Below are positions 20,401 to 27,347 of a stretch of DNA of 64,000 nt, piece after piece (position 1 is the first letter of the stretch; every line of letters starts with the position of its first letter). Source of the stretch: a virus; IMG/VR virus record IMGVR_UViG_3300013093_000043, positions 1 through 64,000 of that record. One strand, written 5' to 3'. The notes beneath the pieces were generated by a model that had not been told where the DNA came from, did not search any database, and saw only the letters and a program-made list of their open reading frames with translations. The position numbers were made by a program, and so were the translations under genes.

Positions 20401-23400
20401 GACCCTAAAGGCAAATACTTATATCAAGGTTTTGAACAACGGAAATGATAATTTTGTTGTGTACTACATTGATAGTAATTTAAACAAAAATCTAGTGGGC
20501 ATAGAAAACGGCACAATTCAAATCAGTACCGGCACAATACCGGCCAAAGAACTAAGACAAATACTGTTGGCCATGCAGGAAAATATATTCATTGACGACT
20601 TGTCCAATGAATATAATACAATTTTCTTTGCCATGATCAATTATGTATTGACCGAGCAAAAGAATTTGGATTGGGTATTCAAAACCAGTTTTATAAGTGC
20701 AACACAAGCGATTCGCAAACTACAAGAGTTTCCAATTTATACTCCAGACAATCAAAGTTTTTACTTGGAGTATATCAACGAAGTTAAACCGTATCGCACC
20801 ATTGTTCGAGAATTTGTTGCTGATTATATCGGAAATGACACGTATGCTAGCGATGTAACCGATTTTGATTTACCGCCATACTGGGATGCCACATTGGGCG
20901 TTTATCGCAGCCCAACAGGATCACAAAGTTATGACTCGACAATTTGGCAAAGTGGAGTATACAGTCAATGGTACAACAACTACTCGTACGGAGTAGTGGA
21001 TGTCTTAATTGGCACTCCTGGTCAAGGATTTTTGTTTGCTCCGCAAGTAACCATTGCGGGAGGTGGCGGTAGTGGTGCTACTGCAATAGCAAACTTAAAT
21101 GCCACAGGCGGAATTGCTAGTATTACTGTATTGACTTCGGGTCAAGGTTATACCTCCGAGCCAACTATTATTATCAATGGCACTGGCAGTGGAGCAATTG
21201 CATACCCAGTATTGCGAAATATATTTACTGGTGACAATACCGGACACAATCTTGTACGCAGTATATCTACCACAATGCGATTTGATCGTGTAGACTACAC
21301 CAACAGCAATACATTTGTATTTTGGAACACGATTACCAGTGCCAATGTTGGCGAATTTATCCCCAGCGGAACAATTGTTGTCAACAACGGCAGTCTATAT
21401 CAATTGACTGCCAATTACACAGTCTATAGCAATTTGGCATTCCCTGCCAACTATACCACAATCACATCATCAGACTTTAATACTGCCAATGATAGAATTG
21501 TGGCATTTAACGGCAATATTGATCTAAGTCTGTCGCAATCGGGCATATCATATCCCGGTGTCATTGTTGACGGTAACACATTCCTGGGCAATGTTTACGA
21601 TACAACAATTCAAAGCAGCTATAGCGACAGTCTCGGTGTAAATCCCGGGGACATCGTGATAGACGGCGGTGCCTACTACGATACATTCAATAGCCATGCA
21701 CCCGAGGAACTGATTCCAGGGCGTGTTTTTGACAGTACCAACATTGAAGTATTTGACATAAGCGGTATAAGTTTTAGAATTTTTGACGACATGAATCAAA
21801 ATCACAACTTTTATCGAATAGGACAAAGCCAAACCACACTGAGTCAAGACCTGTTATTGACCGATCAATTCATACATGTAGTTGACGCTAGTAAATTGCC
21901 ACAACCCGACATTGTTTCAGCAACACCGGGTGTGGTATTTGTTAACGGCGAAAAAATAACTTACTACAGAAATTTTGCTTTTGAAACACCAACTGCTTGG
22001 ACACCCAACACAGTAATTGCCACATCAAGCGTGGTGTCGTACAGTAACGTGTTGTATTTGACCACTGGAAATGTTTATGCAGGTTATTTTGCAAATATCA
22101 CATCAAATGTTGTATCAATAACTGCAAATACTCTTGGACAAATACGTCGAGCCGTTGACGGAACTTCGCCAGGTTCGTTGACTATTCAACCGTGGCAACA
22201 GTTTACAAATTATCCAGTGGGATCGTATATTGCCTATTCGGGCAACACCTACGTGACAACGGGAAATACCTATGCATACAATGTGTCTTGGAGCCCAAAT
22301 AACTCTAGCCTAACAACCAATAGCTATTTCTATTATTCGGGAAATGTGTACACAGCCACTGGAAATGTTTATGGTAGTACATTTGCTGGAATAAAAGCCA
22401 ACACTGCTTTTGTATCCACTGGCACCAACTCGGGATTTGCAAGTATTCAGGCCAATTTGACATTTAAATTTACCGGAACCGAATCAGTACGTCACTTGAA
22501 AGGCCAATTTGTAGTGGATGCTAGCCAAGCTCAAGTTATTCCTGGCACTGCTACGAGCAACATACAACTTCGTTACTCTAACACATACTCTACCACAAGC
22601 ACAGTAAGCTATGCGTTAAATTTGGTAACACCAGTAAGTGCCAATATTGGAGATATTTTGACTCAAGTCAAAACAATTACCACTGCTTGGACTGCAAATA
22701 CAGCATTCAATGTGGGAACATTGTTGACCGATAATTCTACTGGAAATGTGTACACATATCAAACCACTGGCAATGTTTATGGAAGTTATTTTGCAAATAT
22801 CACAGCCAATGTAATTTATTTGTTTACAGGAAATACAGCCAACACAGTTACAATGCGATCATTGCAGACAGTGACAAATTCAAATGTGGTTCCAGTTATT
22901 ATATTGTCGGGTGCAATTCAAAACTTGCCCGAAGTATTTGATGGATCATTGGGATTTGATGCTAATGGCGATGACAGTGCCTATATCATTGTTTCTAGTT
23001 CGGCCCCGTCAACAAGACCAAATGTAATTATTCCGCTTTGGACTGCAAACACTTCGTTTACAATTCAGAGCACAATTCAATACAACAGCAATGTTTATAC
23101 AGTGCTGGGCAATGTTTACGCACCCTATTTTGCCAATATATCATCGCAGTCAAATAATAGCAGCAACATCATACTGTCGTCAAACGCAAACGTGTTCTTG
23201 AACGGACCAGTATCAAATTACACCAGCCCGGGTGCTAGTCTGCAGGTTAACGATCAATGGCTTGATACCGTAAACGATTTAGTTTATTACTGGACCGGGT
23301 CGGCCTGGGCAGTATACACTCCGCCAATCACAGGAGCAGGATTTGATAATACATCAAGTCCGTTATACATTAACAATAACGTCACTTCAAGCTATATAGT

Positions 23401-23590
23401 GAACACACGCATACTTGGCGAAGTAAACAGCAGTGGACAAATTACAGTTCCGGCTGGCACTTACTTGACTCACGGTAATGTATGGTACAGCCAAGGAGTC
23501 GCTACTCCATCAAATGGTGCCGCATTGTATCAGCAGACCACAGCACAAGCTGTATTCTTGAAAGCTTCACCTGGAGGGTACGCACCATGA
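11429..23590 (+). CDS. Giant baseplate/tail structural protein (gp7 position), with beta-propeller
   Basis: A single open frame of 4053 residues, the largest gene here. The N-terminus (FLPSVFQSPTNRKFFGATLD; QTDNYVPEYTTQRQHYQLEP) resembles large virion proteins that occupy the gp7 place after gp6 in aquatic T4-like phages. Residues about 2176-2555 carry seven FG-GAP-like motifs (YGSSV, FGSSI, FGNSI, FAQAL, FGTSL, FGSSI, FGFAV), spaced as in a seven-bladed beta-propeller. Residues about 1763-1800 (TWKSGTDYRTGDIVKHNNFY) look like a small carbohydrate-binding module. Around 3190-3260 are Gly-rich GQGY...P.I repeats. From about 3535 to 3900 there are repeated GNVY..YFANI units. T4 gp7 has 1032 residues, so most of this protein is added material, probably surface-exposed and receptor-facing. 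Its ATG overlaps the gp6 stop. Confidence 0.7.
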   Translation: MSTNPSTNFLPSVFQSPTNRKFFGATLDQLIEDAQNIPLFGYIGRTFSPTYKQTDNYVPEYTTQRQHYQLEPSVIVRDADGNIQLTSGYIDLLNSIANNNGYANNHQRLFSSQAYSYDGHFDYDKFVNYYNYYWLPEGPLDNNGNPTSVPVYANQTSYQANYTVTRNTNVNGYEFSGVGNHPNLQLTLARGGTYTFQVNQGTNNFWIQTEPGVSGVNPNIATVSTRQVFGVKNNGTSSGTVTFQVPLATAQNFYAEMPIPAGAQVDAAIGFHYTDIQNQLLSVFLANFPTGLDGITSQLNGKTFVFINNDSDASYWTTPSLPAAITSTITTAPGSVIPAATRTNVWKIALVPTGTGDSVIQISPTVAVAPLNKVFVQSGITYASNEFWLNNNYLYSLVPAITANLDTLYYQDGSNPDFYGVIKLVNNNNSTIDVDKDILGSIGYTSPNGVIFTNGLKITFDSLVTPSTYANNTYYVEGVGTSIALVEANSLTVPEAYSVDIATSPDYITINRASQDLNPWSRYNRWFHKDVITATANYLGITANYGPSIVGRRPIIEFEPNLQLFNFGNQILSGIDIVSFDSTDAFVTIEGQTTATVDGQVLTHGQTIIFTNDYDTNVTNQVYQVQIENILSRNYITLVNTGVTVVEGMVVTPTAGAHRGITYHYTGTAWTTSQNKTEVIQPPRFDIVDTNGYSFSDATVYPGTTFAGTYFFGYSGYGTSSSTNDNILGFPLAYQNFNNIGDIVFSNYYDTDTFTDASGTVLINTGYLAKNYNGSVTKLNNWTKNIDPTEQYQLFTKFYDGHVITVNGAQKAFVQLDVLPAAQKTVPYLKVYLNNAILTPTVDYQQTKVGIYNVVVLTTLPNINDKIDVLVFNQRSVSRTGFYQVPDNLNLNPLNQNFNSITLGQLRTHYNKLIENTSTNSIPVQDNYLKQQGGVIVQHQAPAIYAMTFLNDPVANFVDGITLAKKEYAKFKNKFLSLCNSLTTLDYNDPITGVDTILQSINAIKNSTFPWYYSDMVPQGSVYTAIDYTVVNARQTNYEINSIFNNAELSNRAVLVWVNGVQRTVGVDYTFSQTVPAIVFSLSLNVGDTILIRDYANTDGNYIPETPTKLGLYPKFTPSIYLDTTYQTPINVIQGHDGSITPAFGDFRDQYILELELRIYNNIKADYSKNQIDLATVFPGRFRQTDYSLTEFDKILGQSFLSWAGANKLDYTSNSYFNSNNPWTWNYSKFPDVVTGAFLQGSWRAIYNYWFDTDTPNLTPWRMLGFGSMPSWWTTRYGAAPYTGGNTLLWSDLSQGYIWNDGNPYIDSGFARPGLLNFIPVDNSGNLLSPADIPLFRNTNSSNASDAFILGQQGPVETAWRRSSDYPYGVQLALAVAKPALYFSTQLDTSTFYTNPVTGQFSDSSNRKIAPGLLKINGDATSGTVKRASGYLNWIGDNIKNLGMDPVTTLTEYFSNLSVQLSYKVGGFTSHDLLTVNVEQTSPNSTNSSVVVPTNNWGVYLNKSTPIQNAEYSAVVVTKTAKGYSVSGYSPTNPFFTIIPSVNNNDSETITVNSTSVTVFNTPSKFLHSVPYGTEYTLQQTADFLVSYQRYLEQTGFIFNTFSTDLGANQDFKLSVKELIYWAQQGWEAGTVIVLNPVANLLKIDSLQSVVDEVTNVANGNKLLDQNFLPIKNNNFDIQRLQGPGLANEFVVSTIDGTGIAYAKLNLVQFEHVLVFDNVDDFGDIIYIPESGTRQYRLKLSGSKTGNWNGALSAPGYVYSSPIIDTWKSGTDYRTGDIVKHNNFYYTATQDIPAAQIFNGILWTQIQQSSIQTGLLPGLGHNAQKFVNIYDVDKPPLEEDLQLYSAGLIGFRERQYLTDLGLSIPTQTKFYQGFIKQKGSMNSVTALTKANFDNVQGNVSVYEEWALQVGRYGGVNSNNFKEFILDQSIFTTNPCAFVLTNTFSTGNIIANLTLANIYNSSNLSSTSTAIYNNRVTNRFNTDLPDVGYVNLQDVDITVFDINAYTGSVADIAVGDKIWVAKNYLGVWDILRAGSTDLVVEKITYTLDTYATVALNNSHSFKAGDLFVLKNFGHNLDNIYQIVRVPNSTSLVISITNQAVLKPLIRVLSYSGSGVVYSLFSAKYANTTDLISATVPVHGWINNDHVWIDSATALGWGVYTFNSPWASNAVIKSTALSGNVANNNYGSSVRVNSVTGNVYIGNPGAKQVQVLSSSYAFNQIIANVDAGFGSSIDVGGNVIVISASNNVQIYQTAGNTVSYVQKLTGTNNFGNSIALSGDQHWLYVGTPGSNTANVYYTANTAVSNIVYSYITTISGSGGNFAQALKTNLDGSKLFVGAPLATNGNTQAGNVYVYTRTGNAFALTQTITSQHNNQGAQFGTSLTVDALGGNLFVGVPGSTASGFQNGVVERWTNVSGTYVRNQVIAHPYTDNGTTFGSSISVTGDSEILAVGSSNSPSEEHTTFDKTALTIDANTTRFVEYINGSGVVYMFEPVVNGAVANDLGQYLFSQELETSLSSGDKFGFAVDSTRSAIAVGAPGSLNNAGAAYTFVNENNSTAWNLTRQQTPQVDINSISRTFLYNKTNNNILSALDFIDPAKGKVLSVFDRDIDFKLETDPARYNQGTGTIYTDLHWGPKQVGSIWWDISTVRAIDYEQDTLIYRLNNWGTFFPGSSIDVYQWIESTVLPSQYSANGGVGTPKDVSNASYSTYGYVTESGAVHLKYYYWVKGLDTISTNTGKANSVLSIAAGIENPQAQGIPYATILRDDAIALYNITGQLVGQSTVLQLGSQDQDARLIHNEYALVQEHNPKSTIPASILLKMIDSLSGIDAFGNAVPDVALIPSQRYGVGNRPIQTMFINQTLALNNYFSLVNQYLQAYPVVERKSLTLLNSQESIPTSDSGQYSMTVDTIEELGYINTAGLGTGYRVLVLNDSTQNTKWAIYSLLNTGKFSSTPVLVQSYKTSLYWNYTNWYDSSYDPTSNPDITVANLLELGKLTLKANTYIKVLNNGNDNFVVYYIDSNLNKNLVGIENGTIQISTGTIPAKELRQILLAMQENIFIDDLSNEYNTIFFAMINYVLTEQKNLDWVFKTSFISATQAIRKLQEFPIYTPDNQSFYLEYINEVKPYRTIVREFVADYIGNDTYASDVTDFDLPPYWDATLGVYRSPTGSQSYDSTIWQSGVYSQWYNNYSYGVVDVLIGTPGQGFLFAPQVTIAGGGGSGATAIANLNATGGIASITVLTSGQGYTSEPTIIINGTGSGAIAYPVLRNIFTGDNTGHNLVRSISTTMRFDRVDYTNSNTFVFWNTITSANVGEFIPSGTIVVNNGSLYQLTANYTVYSNLAFPANYTTITSSDFNTANDRIVAFNGNIDLSLSQSGISYPGVIVDGNTFLGNVYDTTIQSSYSDSLGVNPGDIVIDGGAYYDTFNSHAPEELIPGRVFDSTNIEVFDISGISFRIFDDMNQNHNFYRIGQSQTTLSQDLLLTDQFIHVVDASKLPQPDIVSATPGVVFVNGEKITYYRNFAFETPTAWTPNTVIATSSVVSYSNVLYLTTGNVYAGYFANITSNVVSITANTLGQIRRAVDGTSPGSLTIQPWQQFTNYPVGSYIAYSGNTYVTTGNTYAYNVSWSPNNSSLTTNSYFYYSGNVYTATGNVYGSTFAGIKANTAFVSTGTNSGFASIQANLTFKFTGTESVRHLKGQFVVDASQAQVIPGTATSNIQLRYSNTYSTTSTVSYALNLVTPVSANIGDILTQVKTITTAWTANTAFNVGTLLTDNSTGNVYTYQTTGNVYGSYFANITANVIYLFTGNTANTVTMRSLQTVTNSNVVPVIILSGAIQNLPEVFDGSLGFDANGDDSAYIIVSSSAPSTRPNVIIPLWTANTSFTIQSTIQYNSNVYTVLGNVYAPYFANISSQSNNSSNIILSSNANVFLNGPVSNYTSPGASLQVNDQWLDTVNDLVYYWTGSAWAVYTPPITGAGFDNTSSPLYINNNVTSSYIVNTRILGEVNSSGQITVPAGTYLTHGNVWYSQGVATPSNGAALYQQTTAQAVFLKASPGGYAP
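17958..19100 (+). other. Seven FG-GAP-like repeats (predicted beta-propeller) inside the giant protein
   Basis: The translated segment contains seven repeats with an F/Y-G-x-(S/A) turn followed by a strand ending in VG.PG- or VGAP-like residues. The motifs are YGSSVRV, FGSSIDV, FGNSIAL, FAQALKT, FGTSLTV, FGSSISV and FGFAVDS. Integrin-alpha-type FG-GAP repeats fold as seven-bladed propellers, and finding exactly seven supports one closed domain. The ligand is unknown; a receptor- or glycan-binding role is inference. Confidence 0.65.
22040..23140 (+). repeat. Degenerate protein repeats in the C-terminal part of the giant protein
   Basis: At least four copies of a unit of the form (T)GNVY(A/G)xxFANI occur: TGNVYAGYFANIT, TGNVYGSTFAGIKAN, TGNVYGSYFANIT and LGNVYAPYFANIS. 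Most are preceded by a W(T/S)xN(T/S)xF...G/S...Y segment and a short strand. A related GNTYVTTGNTYAYNVSW segment lies among them. The repeats look like small beta modules built by internal duplication. Confidence 0.6.
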
Positions 23591-24294
23591 TAAATAACAT
23601 TAATCCCGTAACTACTCAATTGAAATCGGACACAAACAAGGAAAAAACAGTGGAAAACAAGCAAAAAAGACCCAATGAATCTGCCGGAATTTCGGTGCAA
23701 GGGCATATCAAGATATTTGATCCAGAAACCAAAGAAGTTTTTATTGACAAAAACAATGCCATTCACTATGAAAATTTCTCTGTGGCTTTAGCAAACAGTA
23801 TTGCCAACAAGAGCGAAAACTTCATATACGAAATGGATTTTGGCAACGGCGGAACCAGTGTAGATCCTACCGGAATTATTACCTATTTGCCAACCAACAC
23901 AACCGGGCAAAACGCCAACTTGTACAATCCCACATACAGCAAGATTGTGGACAATACCTCAATTGCCAATCCCGATCCAGTGAACAATTACATGAGTGCC
24001 ACTCACATTCCGGGCACAGTGTATACCGATATCTTGGTAAGTTGCTTGTTGGATTACGGCGAGCCTAATGGACAACAACTATTTGACAACAGTACCAATT
24101 TGAATGGCGAGTATGTGTTTGATGAATTGGGACTTAGAGGAAAAAGCAGTGATGGCACAGTGGGCCTGTTATCAACTGGATTATTGCTGACACATGTGAT
24201 ATTTCACCCGGTGCAAAAAGCTCTGAACCGATTGATTCAAATTGATTATACTGTGCGTATTCAAACTTTAACTAATTTAAGTACTCAAGGATAA
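23587..24294 (+). CDS. Tail/baseplate structural protein (post-wedge, gp8 position)
   Basis: A 235-residue protein directly after the giant gene. The ATG at 23587 overlaps its TGA by 4 nt (ATGA), so I prefer it to an upstream start that would add 35 unlikely residues. The N-terminal 40 residues are charged and disordered-looking. The core begins GHIKIFDPETKEVFIDKNNA and continues IHYENFSVALANSIAN and FIYEMDFGNGGTSVDP. Related proteins with an NAIHYEN motif followed by FGNGG occur among contractile-tailed phage structural genes, but I do not know a defined role. The C-terminus is two strands ending in VRIQTLTNLS. The position before the fibres suggests a baseplate-periphery or fibre-attachment function. 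Confidence 0.6.
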   Translation: MINNINPVTTQLKSDTNKEKTVENKQKRPNESAGISVQGHIKIFDPETKEVFIDKNNAIHYENFSVALANSIANKSENFIYEMDFGNGGTSVDPTGIITYLPTNTTGQNANLYNPTYSKIVDNTSIANPDPVNNYMSATHIPGTVYTDILVSCLLDYGEPNGQQLFDNSTNLNGEYVFDELGLRGKSSDGTVGLLSTGLLLTHVIFHPVQKALNRLIQIDYTVRIQTLTNLSTQG

Positions 24295-24298
24295 TATT

Positions 24299-25894
24299 AT
24301 GAGTTACACAATAAACACCACCAGCGGCAATGTTCTAGTAACATTGTTGGATGGAACCATTGATTCCAGCACGGGCTTAACCTTGATCGGTCGCAATTAT
24401 CCCAGTTACGGACTGTTGCAAAATGACAATTTTGTGCGATTGTTGGAAAATTTTTCTGATTCAATCCCCCCAACCCAGCACAGTGCACTGAATCCATTAA
24501 CCGGAATGTTATGGTATGATTCCGGCAATGCAACAATAAAATCATATGATAGCATAAATTGGAATCCTGTTAGCGGACGACTTGCATCGGGAGTAGATCC
24601 AAAAACTTTAGGCAATATAACTATACATACAGGTGATCAATGGTGGGATATTACTAACCAGCAACTAAACTCATGGAATGGTACTAGTTGGCAATTGATT
24701 GGTCCAGCATACACTGCCTCACAAGGCAAAACTGGGTCTTTGGTAGAATTAGTAACAGCCACAAACTCCAATGTGTACACAGTGGTCAACACATACACCA
24801 ATGGAAATTTAGTCAGCGTTACCAGTGCCAACAGTTTCACGCCAACCGGTACTTTATATTCGGGAATTGCCACAATACGACCTGGAGTTAATTTACCTTC
24901 AACAAATCAATTTAGCGGAAATGCCACAAACAGCTTTGCACTGGGCGGGGTGGCTGCTGCAAATTACGCCAGAACCGATATTGCATCCGCTTTTGCACAA
25001 AGTGTTTCGGTTGGCGGTACTCTAACATTGACCAACGGAATTATTTCGTACTCGGCCGGCACGCTCACTTTGCAAAACACAAATCTAAATGGCAATATTG
25101 CAGTTGTCACTAATACCGGCACAAATACCAATGTACTAAATGTAAACGGCAGTACAGGACTAGTTACAGTAGCCGGAGATCCCACAAACAATTTGGGAGT
25201 TGCCACAAAACAATATGTTGACAATTCCACTTCGAATATCAACTCCGCGGTAGCAGCTCAAATATCTACCATCAACGGAAATGTAGGGCAATTAAGAGCC
25301 GATTACTTTGCCAATATTGCTTCGGTACAGTCGGCAATAAACAGCAACGTAAACACCTTGCAGTCACAGACCATTGCCAATACCAATATGTTAATTGCCG
25401 AGTTGGCATCTAACGTGACAACGTTTTCAGCCAACATTGCAAGTTTAAATGCCAATCTTGGCACAGTGATCTACACCGATTTGCCACTGTTAGCCCCTTT
25501 AGCAAGCCCGTCGTTTACTGGAACACCAACAGCACCTACTCCAGCTGGTGGAGATAACAGTGGAAATATTGCCACTACTGCATTTGCGGCCAACATTTAT
25601 ACAACATTGTACAACGGATATCTAGGGGCAGTAAGTCAAGAAGTAACCAATAGAAATTCGGCTATAGCAACAGCTGTCACAGGCCTGGCACCAAATGCCA
25701 GTCCGCACTTGACCGGAACACCAACAGCTCCCACACCTACCACTGGTGATTCATCTACATCCATAGCTACAACAGCATTTGTGGCCACTGCAATTACAAA
25801 TGCAACTGTAACTTTCCCGCACATTACCTACGGAACTACTCCGCCGCAGAACGGTCAAGGCAACAATGGCGATTATTACTTTCAATACGTATAA
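24299..25894 (+). CDS. Tail fibre 1
   Basis: A 531-residue fibre. Residues 1-140 form a module shared with the fibres at 27605 and 30345: an opening SYTINTTSG strand, a YGLLQNDNFVRLLENFSD helix, and two WWD-type repeats (MLWYDSGNATIKSYD; WWDITNQQLNSWNGTSW). This module probably anchors all three fibres to the same baseplate site. The middle is a Asn/Thr-rich coiled or triple-beta shaft. The C-terminal 130 residues contain two copies of the common fibre repeat SFTGTPTAPTPxxGDxSxxIATTAF, found in many phage and prophage tail fibres. AAGGATAATATT, overlapping the preceding stop, provides the ribosome-binding site. Confidence 0.75.
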   Translation: MSYTINTTSGNVLVTLLDGTIDSSTGLTLIGRNYPSYGLLQNDNFVRLLENFSDSIPPTQHSALNPLTGMLWYDSGNATIKSYDSINWNPVSGRLASGVDPKTLGNITIHTGDQWWDITNQQLNSWNGTSWQLIGPAYTASQGKTGSLVELVTATNSNVYTVVNTYTNGNLVSVTSANSFTPTGTLYSGIATIRPGVNLPSTNQFSGNATNSFALGGVAAANYARTDIASAFAQSVSVGGTLTLTNGIISYSAGTLTLQNTNLNGNIAVVTNTGTNTNVLNVNGSTGLVTVAGDPTNNLGVATKQYVDNSTSNINSAVAAQISTINGNVGQLRADYFANIASVQSAINSNVNTLQSQTIANTNMLIAELASNVTTFSANIASLNANLGTVIYTDLPLLAPLASPSFTGTPTAPTPAGGDNSGNIATTAFAANIYTTLYNGYLGAVSQEVTNRNSAIATAVTGLAPNASPHLTGTPTAPTPTTGDSSTSIATTAFVATAITNATVTFPHITYGTTPPQNGQGNNGDYYFQYV

Positions 25895-25897
25895 ATT

Positions 25898-26866
25898 ATG
25901 ACAATGTATGTTAATCAGGGCGGCACTTGGCGAACAATAGCCCAGCCCAAAGTAAAAGTAGGCGGCACTTGGCGAACCATCGTTGGCGGTTGGGTTAATG
26001 TAAACGGAACTTGGCGAAGATATTATCCAGGAACAGTAGAAGCCACCATTTTAGTAGTTGGTGGTGGTGGCGGGGGTGGTATTGGAGCCGGAGACGAAGG
26101 TGGCGGCGGAGGCGGAGGCGGAGGTGTGGTATTGGTTAACAATGTTATATTGGACGCTACTCAAACCTATGCCGTTACTGTGGGTGCTGGCGGCCCGGTT
26201 GGATCCAATGGCAAAGACTCGTCGTTTAGCGGTAGTTTTTCTGCACCGCCGGGTACAAGTCTTGGAGCAACTGCTTCATACAGCAATGCAGTTATACCGC
26301 CCAGTGACAATATTTCAGATACCTGTTTCCCGGCCGGGTCTCAAGTGCTAATGGCCGATTTAACTTGGAAAAATATTGAATCAGTACAAGTTGGCGAGCT
26401 GATGTATAGTGTCGATGGTCCTGCAGAATGCGTTAAAGAATATGTAACTACTCTGGGCAACAGACGCATGATAACTTTTGCTGACCAAAGTATATTTTGG
26501 AGCGAAGAACATGCATTTTGGACTAGAGAAAATGATCGTGATTGGTGGTGGAGTTACAATGCCGACAGATGGCGTGGGGAAGTCGAGCGGGGTGTGATCG
26601 GTGGCTTACTGGATAACAACAGTATTAGAACTGGAGAAATTGAACAAGAGTATGCACACGTCAATGGCTGGCGTAGACAAAAAAGTCAAGTTGCTGTGGG
26701 CATGTACTCTGAAAACTTTCCGTTGTATGTGCCACTAACCAACGGGGAACCCATTGTGGTCAATGGCTATCTTGTTGGTGCCGGAGTCAACGAGCATGCA
26801 TTTGATTACACCAAGATTGATTGGGATAAAATTATAGCCCAATACAAAAACATGGAGACTGTGTAA
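25898..26866 (+). CDS. Glycine-rich adhesin N-part ending in a Hint (autoprocessing) domain
   Basis: A 322-residue protein in three parts. Residues 5-45 contain three short repeats around GGTWRT/NGTWRR. Residues 50-135 are a glycine-rich segment (runs of Gly) of the kind used in phage adhesins. From about Cys142 a Hint domain follows: CFPAGSQVLMADLTWKNIES at its N-terminus, VQVGELMYS next, then ITFADQSIFWSEEHAFWT with the block-B-type His near 204, and VVNGYLVGAGVNEHAFDY near the end. The usual intein C-terminal His-Asn plus nucleophile is absent, so classic protein splicing is not expected; N-terminal thioester cleavage or transfer, as in Hedgehog-like Hint proteins, is possible. The stop overlaps the next ATG (TAATG). 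Confidence 0.7.
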   Translation: MTMYVNQGGTWRTIAQPKVKVGGTWRTIVGGWVNVNGTWRRYYPGTVEATILVVGGGGGGGIGAGDEGGGGGGGGGVVLVNNVILDATQTYAVTVGAGGPVGSNGKDSSFSGSFSAPPGTSLGATASYSNAVIPPSDNISDTCFPAGSQVLMADLTWKNIESVQVGELMYSVDGPAECVKEYVTTLGNRRMITFADQSIFWSEEHAFWTRENDRDWWWSYNADRWRGEVERGVIGGLLDNNSIRTGEIEQEYAHVNGWRRQKSQVAVGMYSENFPLYVPLTNGEPIVVNGYLVGAGVNEHAFDYTKIDWDKIIAQYKNMETV

Positions 26867-27291
26867 TGCCGTTTACTATTAACCCATTGGTTGCACCGGG
26901 AACAGTGATAAATGCCATTGGCGGCGGTGCTGGCGGGGCAAGTAATCTAAGTAGCCAAATTTTTGGCAATGGCAATTACGGAGCACCGGGCGGAAGTGGC
27001 GGAGGCGGATCAGGCCCGGGGCAGTATTATCCCGGCGGACCAGGGGTACCAGGCCAGGGCAATGACGGTGCCGGTGGCCCGCACGAAGCACCTGGTGGTG
27101 GCGGAGGCGGAGCTTCGGGAAAAGCTGGATCTGCTGGAGATTATACTTCGGGTGGACCGGGAGTGACTTTACTGGGATATGCAGTAGGTGGTGGTGGTGG
27201 CGGAGGCCCCAAATATGGATCGGGCGGCGGCTTGCCTGGTGGTGGTGGCGGAGGCGGGTATGCCCCAACACCTACTGACAATGGCGATTAG
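26866..27291 (+). CDS. Glycine-rich adhesin segment
   Basis: A 141-residue protein, over one third glycine, starting on the last base of the preceding stop codon. It begins PFTINPLVAPGTVINAIGGG and continues with Gly runs separated by Pro/Ala/Ser turns, as in polyglycine-helix adhesins such as the T-even gp38 tip. The composition continues smoothly from the glycine-rich part of the upstream protein, as if the Hint domain and a stop/start had been inserted into one adhesin gene. It ends at a TAG (27289-27291), and nine further in-frame codons of similar composition (SGPGGDGID) follow before a TAA. It may therefore be slightly truncated. Confidence 0.6.
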   Translation: MPFTINPLVAPGTVINAIGGGAGGASNLSSQIFGNGNYGAPGGSGGGGSGPGQYYPGGPGVPGQGNDGAGGPHEAPGGGGGGASGKAGSAGDYTSGGPGVTLLGYAVGGGGGGGPKYGSGGGLPGGGGGGGYAPTPTDNGD

Positions 27292-27347
27292 TCTGGTCCC
27301 GGTGGAGACGGTATAGATTAATACAACAAGCATCAAGGGAAAATATT

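Noticed and set aside
25898-26866. A complete self-splicing intein in the adhesin
   Set aside because: The C-terminal His-Asn and following Cys/Ser/Thr required for splicing are absent, and the glycine-rich continuation is in another reading frame. A Hint domain with cleavage only is the better description.
26879-27271. 130-codon minus-strand His/Leu/Arg-rich ORF
   Set aside because: Mirror image of the glycine-rich adhesin gene; GGN codons read backwards give CC-rich codons. Composition artefact.
27289-27320. Programmed readthrough or frameshift joining the glycine-rich genes
   Set aside because: Readthrough of TAG would add only nine codons before TAA. The frame of the next gene is not glycine-rich upstream of its GTG, and no slippery sequence or pseudoknot is evident.
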